A DNA stretch of 64,000 bases from a bacterium (GTDB lineage Bacteria; Desulfobacterota; Binatia; HRBIN30; CADEER01). Of this stretch, positions 1 to 7,859 are shown piece by piece (the stretch's first letter is position 1; every line of letters begins with the position of its first letter). Position numbers and translations under genes: made by a program. The stretch is taken from positions 124,001 to 188,000 of the forward strand of contig JAHBUY010000002.1 of assembly GCA_019637795.1 (NCBI GenBank), written 5' to 3'. The notes below the pieces were generated by a model. It did not search any database. It saw nothing but the letters and a program-made list of their open reading frames with translations, and had not been told where the DNA came from.

Positions 1-456
1 CGCCGCCGCCACCGCTGAGCAGGCCACGTACCGCTCGCGGCCCGTCAGCGCGTCCGTGGCGACGCCGCGGCGGTGTGCCATCGTCTGGCACTCCACCTCA
101 TAGGGGATGACCACCGCCGCCATGTGCTGCTCGTCGGCGTCGGTCCATCGCGGCCCGCGCGCTCTACGGACTGCCGGCAGCTCCTTCTTGCGGTCGCGAT
201 CCTTGGCGCGTCGCGCCTCGGTTTCGCGCCTCCAGGCGGCGCGGACCGCCGCGATGCGCTCGTCTGCGTCCGCGCGCTCCAGGCCGATGACCACGTCCAC
301 CGCGTGCTCGAGCTGCTCGACGCGCGCCCGGAGCTGCGCGTTCTCCGCGCGCAGCCGCGCCAGCTCAGTGCGCGGCGGGCGCGTGGCCTTGCGGGCCGCA
401 CCGACCTGCGCCTCGATCACCTCGCGGGGCGCCAGCTCGATCCGCCGCCGTGCCAT
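1..456 (-). CDS. Hypothetical coiled-coil protein, C-terminus cut by window edge
   Basis: An open frame runs on the minus strand from an ATG at 456 to the window edge, giving 152 codons without a stop. The N-terminus is basic (MARRRIEL). A heptad-like stretch with LARLRAENAQLRARVEQLEHA at about residues 32-52 predicts a coiled coil. A long Arg/Lys/Glu-rich helix follows, then a PRWTDADEQHM segment and a region with two cysteines. A GGGAG-like ribosome site lies just upstream of the ATG. I do not recognise the family. It could be a DNA-binding or structural protein. The real C-terminus lies outside the window, so no function is assigned. Confidence 0.55.
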   Translation of the reverse strand, partial: MARRRIELAPREVIEAQVGAARKATRPPRTELARLRAENAQLRARVEQLEHAVDVVIGLERADADERIAAVRAAWRRETEARRAKDRDRKKELPAVRRARGPRWTDADEQHMAAVVIPYEVECQTMAHRRGVATDALTGRERYVACSAVAAA

Positions 457-884
457 ACCCACTCCCGTCGTGGCCCCCGATCTGTGAGACACCGCCGCCG
501 GCAGGCGCTCGGGATGCGCCGTTCGGTCGGCCGGACCTAGCCGGCGGCGGTATGTGCGCGGCCTAGACTGGCGACGGCTCGACCCGCGCGTCAAGACTCG
601 GCATGGCGGTCACCACCGCAGTCACCATTCCGCCCCGCCCTCGCCGTTCGGAGCCGACGAGCCGCGGCGAAAAATGCCCGCACTTCCGTTCGACGCGGGT
701 CGGTTCGGTATGGCAGACCGTCACATAGCCCATGGACAAGCTCGGGATTCTGGACCGGGACGCCAGCGACGTCGGTTCGTGAGCACGTCCACCCGCCGCC
801 GCCTGCCGCGGTGTGGCTCGCGCGCGATGGCCGCGGCGGGCCGCGGATGCCGATGCACGGCCTGACCGGCTCCCTCGTCGCACC
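457..884. other. Intergenic region, 428 bp, between divergent genes
   Basis: This stretch separates the truncated minus-strand gene from the glycan cluster. Open frames here are short and have arginine-rich compositions typical of chance frames in GC-rich DNA. It holds one clear structure, the inverted repeat at 491-551, and presumably the divergent promoters, but I see no convincing -35/-10 pair. Confidence 0.5.
491..551. repeat. Perfect 12-bp inverted repeat with 37-nt loop
   Basis: ACCGCCGCCGGC at 491-502 is the exact reverse complement of GCCGGCGGCGGT at 540-551. The repeat lies 35 bp upstream of the start of the minus-strand gene. It could be an operator, an attenuator-like hairpin in that gene's leader, or a chance product of GC richness. 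The arm length makes chance less likely. Confidence 0.5.
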
Positions 885-1856
885 GTGACCCCCTTCTGGG
901 TGCTGTTCTCGCAGAACAACTGGAACGACGGCGGCAACTCGACCGAGCAGTACGGGCGCGCCCTCGCGGCCGCGGGCGCCGTGTTCGTCCACGGCGCGAA
1001 CCGGCGCACCCGCCACCGGTTGCTCGACCTGGAGATCATCCCGCGCGACGAGGAGAGCGTGCGCGCCGCCCTCGCGCAGCCGCGCGACGGGCGGCCGCGC
1101 ATCGCCATGTTCTGCCTCCCGGACACCGCGAGCCTGCGCTATCTGGAGATGGCGCGCGCCATGGGGATACGGACCGTGTACCGCTGCGTCGACGATTGGC
1201 AACGCTTCCCAGGCGATGCCTGGTACGACGCCCAGACCGAGCGGCGAATGGTCGCGCTCGCCGATGTCGCGGTGGCCTCGTCGCGCAGGATGGCGGAAGA
1301 TCTCGGGGTGCCCTATCTCCCCAACGCGTGTCAGCGCCTGGCGCCCGCCCCGCGGCCGCAGCGGCCCGGCGAGCCGCGCGTCGTCGGGTTCTGCGGCCTC
1401 GCCGACCTGGAGCGCTTCGACGGCGAGCTCGTCCGCGAGCTCGCGCGCCGCTTCCCGCGCGTCCGCTTCGAGATCGTCGGCGCGACGGAGGACGCCGCGG
1501 ACGGCAACCTGACCCGGCGCCGGCAGACCACCTGGGAGGCCGCCTGGCAACTCATGCAAGGCTTCGACGTGGGCCTGGTGCCGTACCGCGGCGCGCACCT
1601 CGCCGGCATGCAGCCGGTGAAGAGCTGGGAATATCTGGGGCTCGGAATCCCGCAGATGTGCCGGCGCGGACTGGACCTCCCCGAGCACGCGTCGGTGCAC
1701 CGTTACGACGACGCCGACGACTGCGCCGCGGCGCTCGAACCGTTGCTGCGCGGCGTCGATCCGGCCGAGCGCGCCGACGCGCGCGCGTTCGCCGCCCGCA
1801 ACACGTGGCACGACCGCATCCGGCAGCTCCAAGCCTGGCTCGGGATGGACTCGTGA
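885..1856 (+). CDS. Glycosyltransferase, GT-B fold, GT4-like
   Basis: A 323-residue protein if started at GTG 885; an in-frame ATG at 813 would add 24 arginine-rich residues that look non-coding, so the GTG is preferred. The N-terminal half resembles a GT-B acceptor domain (SQNNWNDGG near the start, YRCVDDW in the middle). The C-terminal half has the usual donor-side pattern, PYRGAHLAGMQPVKSWEYL followed by GLGIP, where family members contact the nucleotide-sugar. It probably transfers a sugar during polysaccharide or glycolipid assembly in the cytoplasm. Its stop overlaps the start of the next glycosyltransferase by one base, so the two are translationally coupled. The specific sugar cannot be predicted. 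Confidence 0.8.
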   Translation: MTPFWVLFSQNNWNDGGNSTEQYGRALAAAGAVFVHGANRRTRHRLLDLEIIPRDEESVRAALAQPRDGRPRIAMFCLPDTASLRYLEMARAMGIRTVYRCVDDWQRFPGDAWYDAQTERRMVALADVAVASSRRMAEDLGVPYLPNACQRLAPAPRPQRPGEPRVVGFCGLADLERFDGELVRELARRFPRVRFEIVGATEDAADGNLTRRRQTTWEAAWQLMQGFDVGLVPYRGAHLAGMQPVKSWEYLGLGIPQMCRRGLDLPEHASVHRYDDADDCAAALEPLLRGVDPAERADARAFAARNTWHDRIRQLQAWLGMDS

Positions 1857-2653
1857 TGCGCGCCCCCGCGGCGAGCATCGTGGTGCCGCTCCTGCGCCAG
1901 GACGATGCCTGGCTGGCGCAGGCCCTGGACTCCGCGCTGCGGCAGACCGTCCCGGCCGAGGTGGTGGTGGTGACCGCGCCGACCACGCCGGCCTCGAACC
2001 GCGCGGTGCTCGACGCCTTCGCCCGCGAGCATCCGCACCTCGTCGTGCGACAGCAGCGGCGCGCCGGCTTCCCGGCCGCGATCAACGACGGCATCGGCAC
2101 GGCGCGCGCGCCGCGCATCGGGCTCCTGCTCAGCGACGATTGGCTCGAGCCGACCGCCGTCGAGGAGACGCTCCGCATCGACGCGGACATCGTGTCGGCG
2201 GGGATCAGCACGCGCGCGGCGGATGGCGTGACGCGGCTCGACCGACCGGGCGACGTCGTCACCATGGACGGCTTCCTCGCCCGGCCGACGCTCGAGCGCC
2301 GCGCCGCGTACCTGCAGCACTTCTTCCTCTTCTCGCGCGCCAGCCTCGTCGCCGTCGGCGGCCTCGACGAGACGCTCGGCGATGCGCCGGGGATCGACGA
2401 CTACGACCTCGTCTGGACCCTGCTCGAGCGCGGCGCCACGGTCGGCATCGTCGGCCGCAGCCTCTACAACTATCGCGACCACGAGCGCGAGCGCCTCACG
2501 TTGCGCGACCCCGCGCAACAGGTGCGCACCCTCGAGCGCATCCTCGACAAGCACGGCGTCGGCGGCGACGAGCGGCAGGAGCTGATCGCCCGGCATGCGC
2601 GCTGGTTCGGCCGCCCCATCCATGCGGTGCGCGGAGCGGGGACGCCCCCGTGA
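1856..2653 (+). CDS. Glycosyltransferase family 2
   Basis: A 265-residue GT-A fold protein starting at the ATG that overlaps the upstream stop (TGATG). The opening SIVVPLLRQDDAWLAQAL is the GT2 nucleotide-binding strand and helix. SDDW at about residues 92-95 sits where the metal-binding DXD motif belongs. DDYDLVWTLLERG near residue 185 matches the catalytic-base region. No membrane segment is seen, so it is a soluble or peripheral cytoplasmic transferase. It is the second gene of the glycan cluster, and its stop overlaps the GTG of the next gene. Donor and acceptor are unknown. Confidence 0.85.
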   Translation: MRAPAASIVVPLLRQDDAWLAQALDSALRQTVPAEVVVVTAPTTPASNRAVLDAFAREHPHLVVRQQRRAGFPAAINDGIGTARAPRIGLLLSDDWLEPTAVEETLRIDADIVSAGISTRAADGVTRLDRPGDVVTMDGFLARPTLERRAAYLQHFFLFSRASLVAVGGLDETLGDAPGIDDYDLVWTLLERGATVGIVGRSLYNYRDHERERLTLRDPAQQVRTLERILDKHGVGGDERQELIARHARWFGRPIHAVRGAGTPP

Positions 2654-4020
2654 GGCGATCCCCGGACGCCGACGCGTTCGCCGTCCTCGGCCTGCGGCGG
2701 CGGGAATGCTTCGCGCACGAGGTCGCGCGCATCGACAAGCCGTATGCCGACACCTACCTGCAGCTCGAGCGGCGCGGGCTGTCCCGCGAGGAGGCGCTGT
2801 CCGGTCGCTGCCGCCAGCTCAACCTGTACGCGCGCGACCTCGACGGCCTGCCGCCCGACCTGTTCACCGATCGCGCCGTGAACTGGCATCAGCAGCAGCT
2901 CGGGCGCGCCGGCCTGATCGCGGTGGCGGGCCTGTTTCAGCGCCAGGGGGCGCTCTTCGTCACCCTCCTGCAGTCGGATGTGTGCCAGCAGTTGTCGAAG
3001 CACGCGGCGCTCAGGGCGGCGTGCAGATCGCGGGTCGACAACCGGTTCGGCCGCTGGCCGGCGCTGCTGTTCAACGCCGTGCTCGACTACGCCCGAGACC
3101 AGGGCATCGCCAGCGTCCATTCGCCGACCGCGGCGCAGATCCGGGTCGGCATGCGCACCGCCGTCGACCCCGCGCTCTTCGCGCGCATCTATGACTCGGT
3201 CGCGGCGCGGTATGCCTGTCGGCGCGTGACCGTCGGCCCGGCGGAGTACTGGGAGGTCTCGGTCGCCGAGAACGCCGCCCGCATCGTCCCGCTGCTGCCG
3301 ACGGCGCGCCCCGACGGCGACGCGCCCGAGGAGGCGTCGCCGCGCGGCGCGCGACCGACGATCGCCCTCTTCCACGACATCGAGGAGGACGTCGACACCG
3401 ACGTGCCGAAGGCGGCGTGCGGCGCCGCCCTGGCGCAGGCGCTCGCGCTCCAGCAGCGGCGCGGCATCCGCGTCACCTACAGCATCCTGGGAACCCTCTT
3501 CCGCGCCAAGGAGCCGCTGATCGCCGGCCGGGGCCATGGGCTCGCCTTCCACTCCCACGACCACCGCATCGAGGTTCTCGACCAGCTCCCGCGCGTCCGC
3601 CGCGTCGACCTGCAGGTGCGCGGCTACCGTCCGCCACGCTCGATCCTGACCGCGGAGCTCACCGACCACGCACTCGCATACTGGAACTTCGAGTGGCTCC
3701 TGTGCGGGTCGCGCCACCTCGGATTCGAGGCGCCTCGACTCGTCGGCGGCCTGGTGAAGATCCCGGTGCACCTCGACGACTACCCCCTCCACACGGGCGA
3801 CCTCGACCGCGCCGCCTGGCTGTCCCGCTTGCGCGGCCTGCTGGCGCGCCAGGCGTTCGTCGGCGTCGGCCTCCACGACTGCTACGCCCGCCACTGGCTC
3901 GACTGGTACGGCGACCTCCTCGACGAGCTGGCGACGACCGGCGATCTCCGCACCTGCGACGAGATCGCGGACGCGATGTTCCTGGCCTCGAGCGCAACCC
4001 TGGAGCGCGTCGCGCCATGA
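2650..4020 (+). CDS. Two-domain protein with C-terminal polysaccharide-deacetylase-like domain
   Basis: A 456-residue protein starting at GTG 2650, which overlaps the preceding stop (GTGA). The first 220 or so residues form a compact domain I cannot name with confidence; it resembles an acyltransferase-like or hypothetical conserved domain and contains NWHQQQLGRAGLIAVAGLF. After a Pro/Asp-rich linker, the C-terminal half begins ALFHDIEEDVD and has FHSHDHR and GVGLHDCYA. These look like the metal-binding and catalytic segments of NodB-type carbohydrate esterases (family 4), although the canonical order is not exact. It probably removes an N- or O-acyl group from a sugar, or is a degenerate member of that fold. 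It overlaps the next gene by ATGA. Confidence 0.6.
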   Translation: MRRSPDADAFAVLGLRRRECFAHEVARIDKPYADTYLQLERRGLSREEALSGRCRQLNLYARDLDGLPPDLFTDRAVNWHQQQLGRAGLIAVAGLFQRQGALFVTLLQSDVCQQLSKHAALRAACRSRVDNRFGRWPALLFNAVLDYARDQGIASVHSPTAAQIRVGMRTAVDPALFARIYDSVAARYACRRVTVGPAEYWEVSVAENAARIVPLLPTARPDGDAPEEASPRGARPTIALFHDIEEDVDTDVPKAACGAALAQALALQQRRGIRVTYSILGTLFRAKEPLIAGRGHGLAFHSHDHRIEVLDQLPRVRRVDLQVRGYRPPRSILTAELTDHALAYWNFEWLLCGSRHLGFEAPRLVGGLVKIPVHLDDYPLHTGDLDRAAWLSRLRGLLARQAFVGVGLHDCYARHWLDWYGDLLDELATTGDLRTCDEIADAMFLASSATLERVAP

Positions 4021-5078
4021 TCGCCGCCCACCGCGCGCCGGCGCGCCCGCGCGTCGTCATCGCCAACGTCACGAATCCGGTGGAGGGGAGCCTCGACTAT
4101 GATGCGCTCTGGGCCGACCACGAGCTGCCTCCGCCGCCAGCGCGGCGGCATGGCCTCTTCGATCAACCGGTCGGCTGGGGCTTCCACATCTACGCGCTCG
4201 GCGTGCTCATGCTGGACCGCGGATTGGCGCGCCACGTCGAGTTCTGGGACTACGCGCGCCAGCGGTCGACCGAATACCACGGCAACGGCGTGCTCAAGGT
4301 GCGTTTCTCCAACGCGGCGGACGTCGCCGCGTACCTCCGCCGCTATGGCCCACCCGACCTGTTCGTGAACTACGGGCGCACTGGCCGTCCGCTGCTCGAC
4401 CTGCTCGCCGGGCAGTGCTTCCGCGTCCACGTGCCCTGCACCCGCGCCGCCAGCGAGCGCGACGGGAACTCGGGCGCGGAGTGCTACCTGGTCGACGACG
4501 AGGCCTACCTCGACGACCGTTCGCTGCTCTACGTGCCGGTCGTCAACACGCACCGCATCTCTCCCGGCGCGGATCCGAAGGTCCGCGACTTCATCTATCT
4601 GGCCAGCGTCTACGAGGGGAAGCGCCACGACCTGCTCCTCCGCGCGGTGGAAGGAACGGAGCTCACGGGGCATCTCCACCCGGTGGAGCCCGGCCAGCTC
4701 GACGTGCGCAATCCCAACATCACCACGTCCGCGTTCGGCGCGCGCAGCGTCGTCGAGCTGCTCCGCTCGTCCCGCATCGCCGTGTACGCGGGCGATCGCA
4801 CGTCGAACCCCGCGGCGATGTGGGAGTGCGTGGCGGCGGGCCTGCCGATCGTCGTCAACGCGGCGATCCGCGGCGGCAAGCACCTGGTCGTACCGGGCGT
4901 CACCGGCGAGCTGGCGACCGAGGACGAGCTCCTCGCCACCATGCGCCGCGTCCTGGCCGCGCGGGATTCCTATGCGCCGCGCCGCCACTTCGAGGCGGCC
5001 TGGGACACGGTCGCGACGCTCGAGCGCTATCTCGCGTTCTTCCGCCGCATGGGGCTGCGGTTGCCGCCATGTTCCTGA
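4017..5078 (+). CDS. Glycosyltransferase, GT4-like
   Basis: A 353-residue protein starting at ATG 4017, which overlaps the preceding stop. The N-terminal domain contains the FDQPVGWGFHIYALGVLML region. The C-terminal Rossmann domain has YEGKRHDLLLRAV, then NPAAMWECVAAGLPIVVN and VVPGVTGEL. This is the typical GT4 donor-binding run with the E-x7-E type position (MWECVAAG). It is probably cytoplasmic and acts in the same polysaccharide pathway as its neighbours. Its end overlaps the start of the sulfotransferase-like gene by 10 bp, supporting one transcript. The sugar specificity cannot be read from sequence. Confidence 0.8.
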   Translation: MIAAHRAPARPRVVIANVTNPVEGSLDYDALWADHELPPPPARRHGLFDQPVGWGFHIYALGVLMLDRGLARHVEFWDYARQRSTEYHGNGVLKVRFSNAADVAAYLRRYGPPDLFVNYGRTGRPLLDLLAGQCFRVHVPCTRAASERDGNSGAECYLVDDEAYLDDRSLLYVPVVNTHRISPGADPKVRDFIYLASVYEGKRHDLLLRAVEGTELTGHLHPVEPGQLDVRNPNITTSAFGARSVVELLRSSRIAVYAGDRTSNPAAMWECVAAGLPIVVNAAIRGGKHLVVPGVTGELATEDELLATMRRVLAARDSYAPRRHFEAAWDTVATLERYLAFFRRMGLRLPPCS

Positions 5079-5767
5079 TCGGCGGGCCGGCCTACAGCGG
5101 CACGACGCTGCTGACGCTCCTCCTCGACCAGGATCCGGTCGTCTGCCTCGACGAGCCCGATTTCCACAACCCCGAGCAGAGCCATCGCGGCATCCCCGTG
5201 CTCGCGGCGCGCTTCCCCGGCGTCCCGTTCCCCGAGCGGCCGCCGGGAGCGCTGAGCTGCGCGCAGGCCGTCGACCTGATGGCGCGGTGCGAGCGCGCCA
5301 TCGAGCCGCGGATCTTCGGCATGAAGACCTGCAATCGCACCTTCCTCGAATACGCCGAGGTCTACCGCGCCCGGGGGCTGCGGATCGTCGCCATCGTGCG
5401 CGACATCCGCGACGCGCTCGTCCGCCCGCTGCCGCCGTGGATCGACGAGGCCCGGATGAACGTCGCCTACCGCGCCATCTGGGCGGAGCGCGAGCGCTTC
5501 GACCTGTGGATCCGCTACGAAGACCTCGTCGCGTCGCCCGCCGAGGTGATGCCGCGGGTGACCCGCGCGCTCGGCCTCGAGCTGCCGGTGCGCGAGCGCT
5601 GGGACGCGACCGCCGTTCCGCGCCAGATGCTGAAGGCCGAGCGGCACGAGCTGCTGAGGAGCGGCAGCATCTCGCGCCATCGCGTCGGCCTGTGGCGCGC
5701 CGCCGGCGTCCCGCTGTCCGAGGAGACCATGCGCACCGCCGTGCTCATGGGCTATCCGGCGGCGTGA
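5069..5767 (+). CDS. Sulfotransferase-like protein
   Basis: A 232-residue protein that opens with FLIGGPAYSGTTLLTLLLD. This is the P-loop-like 5'-phosphosulfate-binding loop of PAPS-dependent sulfotransferases. IVAIVRDIRDALVRP near residue 105 fits the 3'-phosphate-binding segment, and IRYEDLVASP is the conserved strand that follows in the family. It is slightly short for the family (usually 250-300 residues). The predicted role is transfer of sulfate from PAPS to a hydroxyl on the sugar polymer made by this cluster. It is the fifth gene in the run and overlaps its upstream neighbour. A kinase-like P-loop protein is the main alternative, but the YEDL segment argues for sulfotransferase. Confidence 0.75.
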   Translation: MFLIGGPAYSGTTLLTLLLDQDPVVCLDEPDFHNPEQSHRGIPVLAARFPGVPFPERPPGALSCAQAVDLMARCERAIEPRIFGMKTCNRTFLEYAEVYRARGLRIVAIVRDIRDALVRPLPPWIDEARMNVAYRAIWAERERFDLWIRYEDLVASPAEVMPRVTRALGLELPVRERWDATAVPRQMLKAERHELLRSGSISRHRVGLWRAAGVPLSEETMRTAVLMGYPAA

Positions 5768-5900
5768 CGATGCAGCGCGCGGCGCCGGGCCGGGCCGCTG
5801 CGAGCCGGCTTGCCGGCTGGCGTCGCGCCATGACATCTGCAGCCGTGCCCACTCCTCCAGGCAGCCGTGCTGCACGGAATCGCCGCCGCGCAGGCCACCG

Positions 5901-7703
5901 ATGACGTCGCTGCGCATCCTCTACGACGTCCCGGGATGGGCCTACCACAACGAGGCGGTGGCGCTGCAGAAGTACGCGCCGCCGGATTTCGAGGTGTCGA
6001 TCGCGCCGCTCGAGCCCGCGACCGTGGCCGGCGCGGAAGCGGCGCTCGGCGACGGGCCGCCCGCCGACATCGTGTTGCTGCTGCGCGAGTTCGCCACCGC
6101 CGAGGTGGCGGACGCGCTCCGCCGCCGCCGCTGGCCGAGCAAGCTCGTGGTCGGCTGGAGCTGCGGGTTCCCGCGCCGGCTCGGCGAGTTCTACGCCCTG
6201 CGTCACCGCGCCGACGGGTGGATCTTCAACAACCGCGAGTGCTGGCTCGGCAGCGGCCAATGGCCGCGCACCGTCGAGATCGCCAACGGCGTCGATCTCG
6301 ACGTCTTCTCGGTGACGCGCCCCCCGGCGACGCGGCGGCCGAAGGTGCTGTGGGTGGGCTCGCAGCTCTACCGACGCCTGAAGGGACACGACGATCTGAT
6401 GCTGCCCCTGCGCGAGCGCCTGCGTGGGCGCGGCATCGACTGCGAGCTGCTGCTGGTCGATTCCCGCGGTCCGCACAAGCGCACGCCGCGGCAGATGGCG
6501 GAATGGTACAACGCGGGAACCGTGCTGGTGTGCGCCAGCGAGTCGGAGGGCACGCCGAATCCAGCGCTCGAAGCCGCCGCCTGCGGCTGCACCGTGGTCT
6601 CGACTCGCGTCGGCAACATGCCCGAGCTGATCCGCGACGACGTGAACGGGTATCTGGTCGAGCGCGACCTGGAATCCCTGGCGGCGGGCGTGGAGCGCGC
6701 GCTCGCCCACTACCCGCGCCTCGCCGAGGCGATGCAGCAGGACATCCGGGCGTGGCACTGGGCCGATCGCAGCCGGGAGCACTTCGCCTTCCTTCGCGGC
6801 GTGCTCGCGTCGCGGCCCGCCGCGCCGGCGGCGCGGCCCGATCTGTCGCGCGCCCTCACCGTGTTCGTGACCACGGTCGGCGCTCCGACCATCGACACCT
6901 GCCTCGCGCATCTCGCCGAGCAGGACTGCACCTTTCCGCTGCGGGTGCTCGACCGCGTGGCGCCGATGGACGCCGCGTTCCAGCGCATGCTCGACGAGTG
7001 CCGCACGCCCTATTACGTGCAGGTCGACGAGGACATGCTCCTGCATCCGCACGCGGTGCGGACGCTGCACGACGCCATGGCGGCGTCCCCGCCGGCGGTC
7101 GCGGTCATCGCGCGCACGCTCTACGACGTGCACCTCGAGCGCTGCATCTTCGGCGTCAAGATCTTCCGCCACGAGGTCGTCCGGCGCTATCCGTTCCGCG
7201 CCATCGAGGCGTTCGAGATCGATCAGGTGCAACGCTTCGAGGCCGACGGCTACCGCCTCGTCAAGTCGCCCTGCGGGCAGCGGCCGCTCGCCGGACACAC
7301 GCTCGGCATGCACGGCACCCGCTGGACGCCGGAATCGATCTACGAGCGCTACGCCAATCTGCAGCGCCGCCTGCGCGTCCATCCCGACCGCATGCAGTGG
7401 TTCGCCGAGTACGGACCGATCTTCCTGCGGCGGTTTCTCGACGATCCGAGCGACCTGAACGCGCTCGCCCTGCTCGGCCTGATGGCGGGCCATCTGGCGG
7501 CGCCGACCGGCCCGGCCAAGGACTATCGCACCCGTGAGGCGGTGCTCGGCGTCGGCCACCTGCGCGCCTGGCTCGAGTCCCTGCGCCACCACGCCGCCGC
7601 GCCACCGCGGGGGCTCGAGCCCGACGCGCCGGTCGCGCAACCGGCCACCGGCGATGCGCCTTCGCCGGCCGACGGCGTCGTGAGGGACCGCCGCAGGGCC
7701 TGA
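5901..7703 (+). CDS. Bifunctional glycosyltransferase, GT4-like plus GT-A-like domain
   Basis: A 600-residue protein with two transferase-like domains. Residues 1 to about 300 are GT-B/GT4-like: VLWVGSQLYRRLKGHDDL opens the donor domain, and ASESEGTPNPALEAAACG carries the E-x7-E signature, followed by NMPELI. Residues from about 315 onward start LTVFVTTVGAPTIDTCLAHL and contain YYVQVDEDMLLHP, a DXD-like motif in a GT-A context. The last 60 residues are Pro/Ala-rich and probably disordered. The gene is separated from the sulfotransferase-like gene by 133 bp, so it may have its own promoter. It could add two successive sugars. Confidence 0.7.
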   Translation: MTSLRILYDVPGWAYHNEAVALQKYAPPDFEVSIAPLEPATVAGAEAALGDGPPADIVLLLREFATAEVADALRRRRWPSKLVVGWSCGFPRRLGEFYALRHRADGWIFNNRECWLGSGQWPRTVEIANGVDLDVFSVTRPPATRRPKVLWVGSQLYRRLKGHDDLMLPLRERLRGRGIDCELLLVDSRGPHKRTPRQMAEWYNAGTVLVCASESEGTPNPALEAAACGCTVVSTRVGNMPELIRDDVNGYLVERDLESLAAGVERALAHYPRLAEAMQQDIRAWHWADRSREHFAFLRGVLASRPAAPAARPDLSRALTVFVTTVGAPTIDTCLAHLAEQDCTFPLRVLDRVAPMDAAFQRMLDECRTPYYVQVDEDMLLHPHAVRTLHDAMAASPPAVAVIARTLYDVHLERCIFGVKIFRHEVVRRYPFRAIEAFEIDQVQRFEADGYRLVKSPCGQRPLAGHTLGMHGTRWTPESIYERYANLQRRLRVHPDRMQWFAEYGPIFLRRFLDDPSDLNALALLGLMAGHLAAPTGPAKDYRTREAVLGVGHLRAWLESLRHHAAAPPRGLEPDAPVAQPATGDAPSPADGVVRDRRRA

Positions 7704-7859
7704 GCCGGCCCGCTTCGGACCGCGACCCGGTCCCTCGGCCGGCGATCGAACGATCGGCGCTGCGGCGTGCTGCGCGATCGGCGGCAGGACCCGCGCCGGC
7801 TTCGCGGCTGGCGGTGCGGTCTTGCCCTCGCGTCTCCAACCAGACAACTAGCGCCCTGG

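Noticed and set aside
554..865. A 103-codon plus-strand open frame before the first glycosyltransferase
   Set aside because: Arginine- and histidine-rich composition, no ribosome site, no domain, and no support from context.
813..884. Upstream ATG at 813 as the start of the first glycosyltransferase
   Set aside because: It would add 24 Arg/Ala-rich residues without family similarity; GTG 885 directly precedes the conserved N-terminal strand.
591..1832. A 413-codon minus-strand open frame opposite the first glycosyltransferase
   Set aside because: Long antisense frames are expected in very GC-rich DNA. The plus strand carries clear glycosyltransferase motifs, and the antisense product is Arg/Ala/Gly-rich with no domain.
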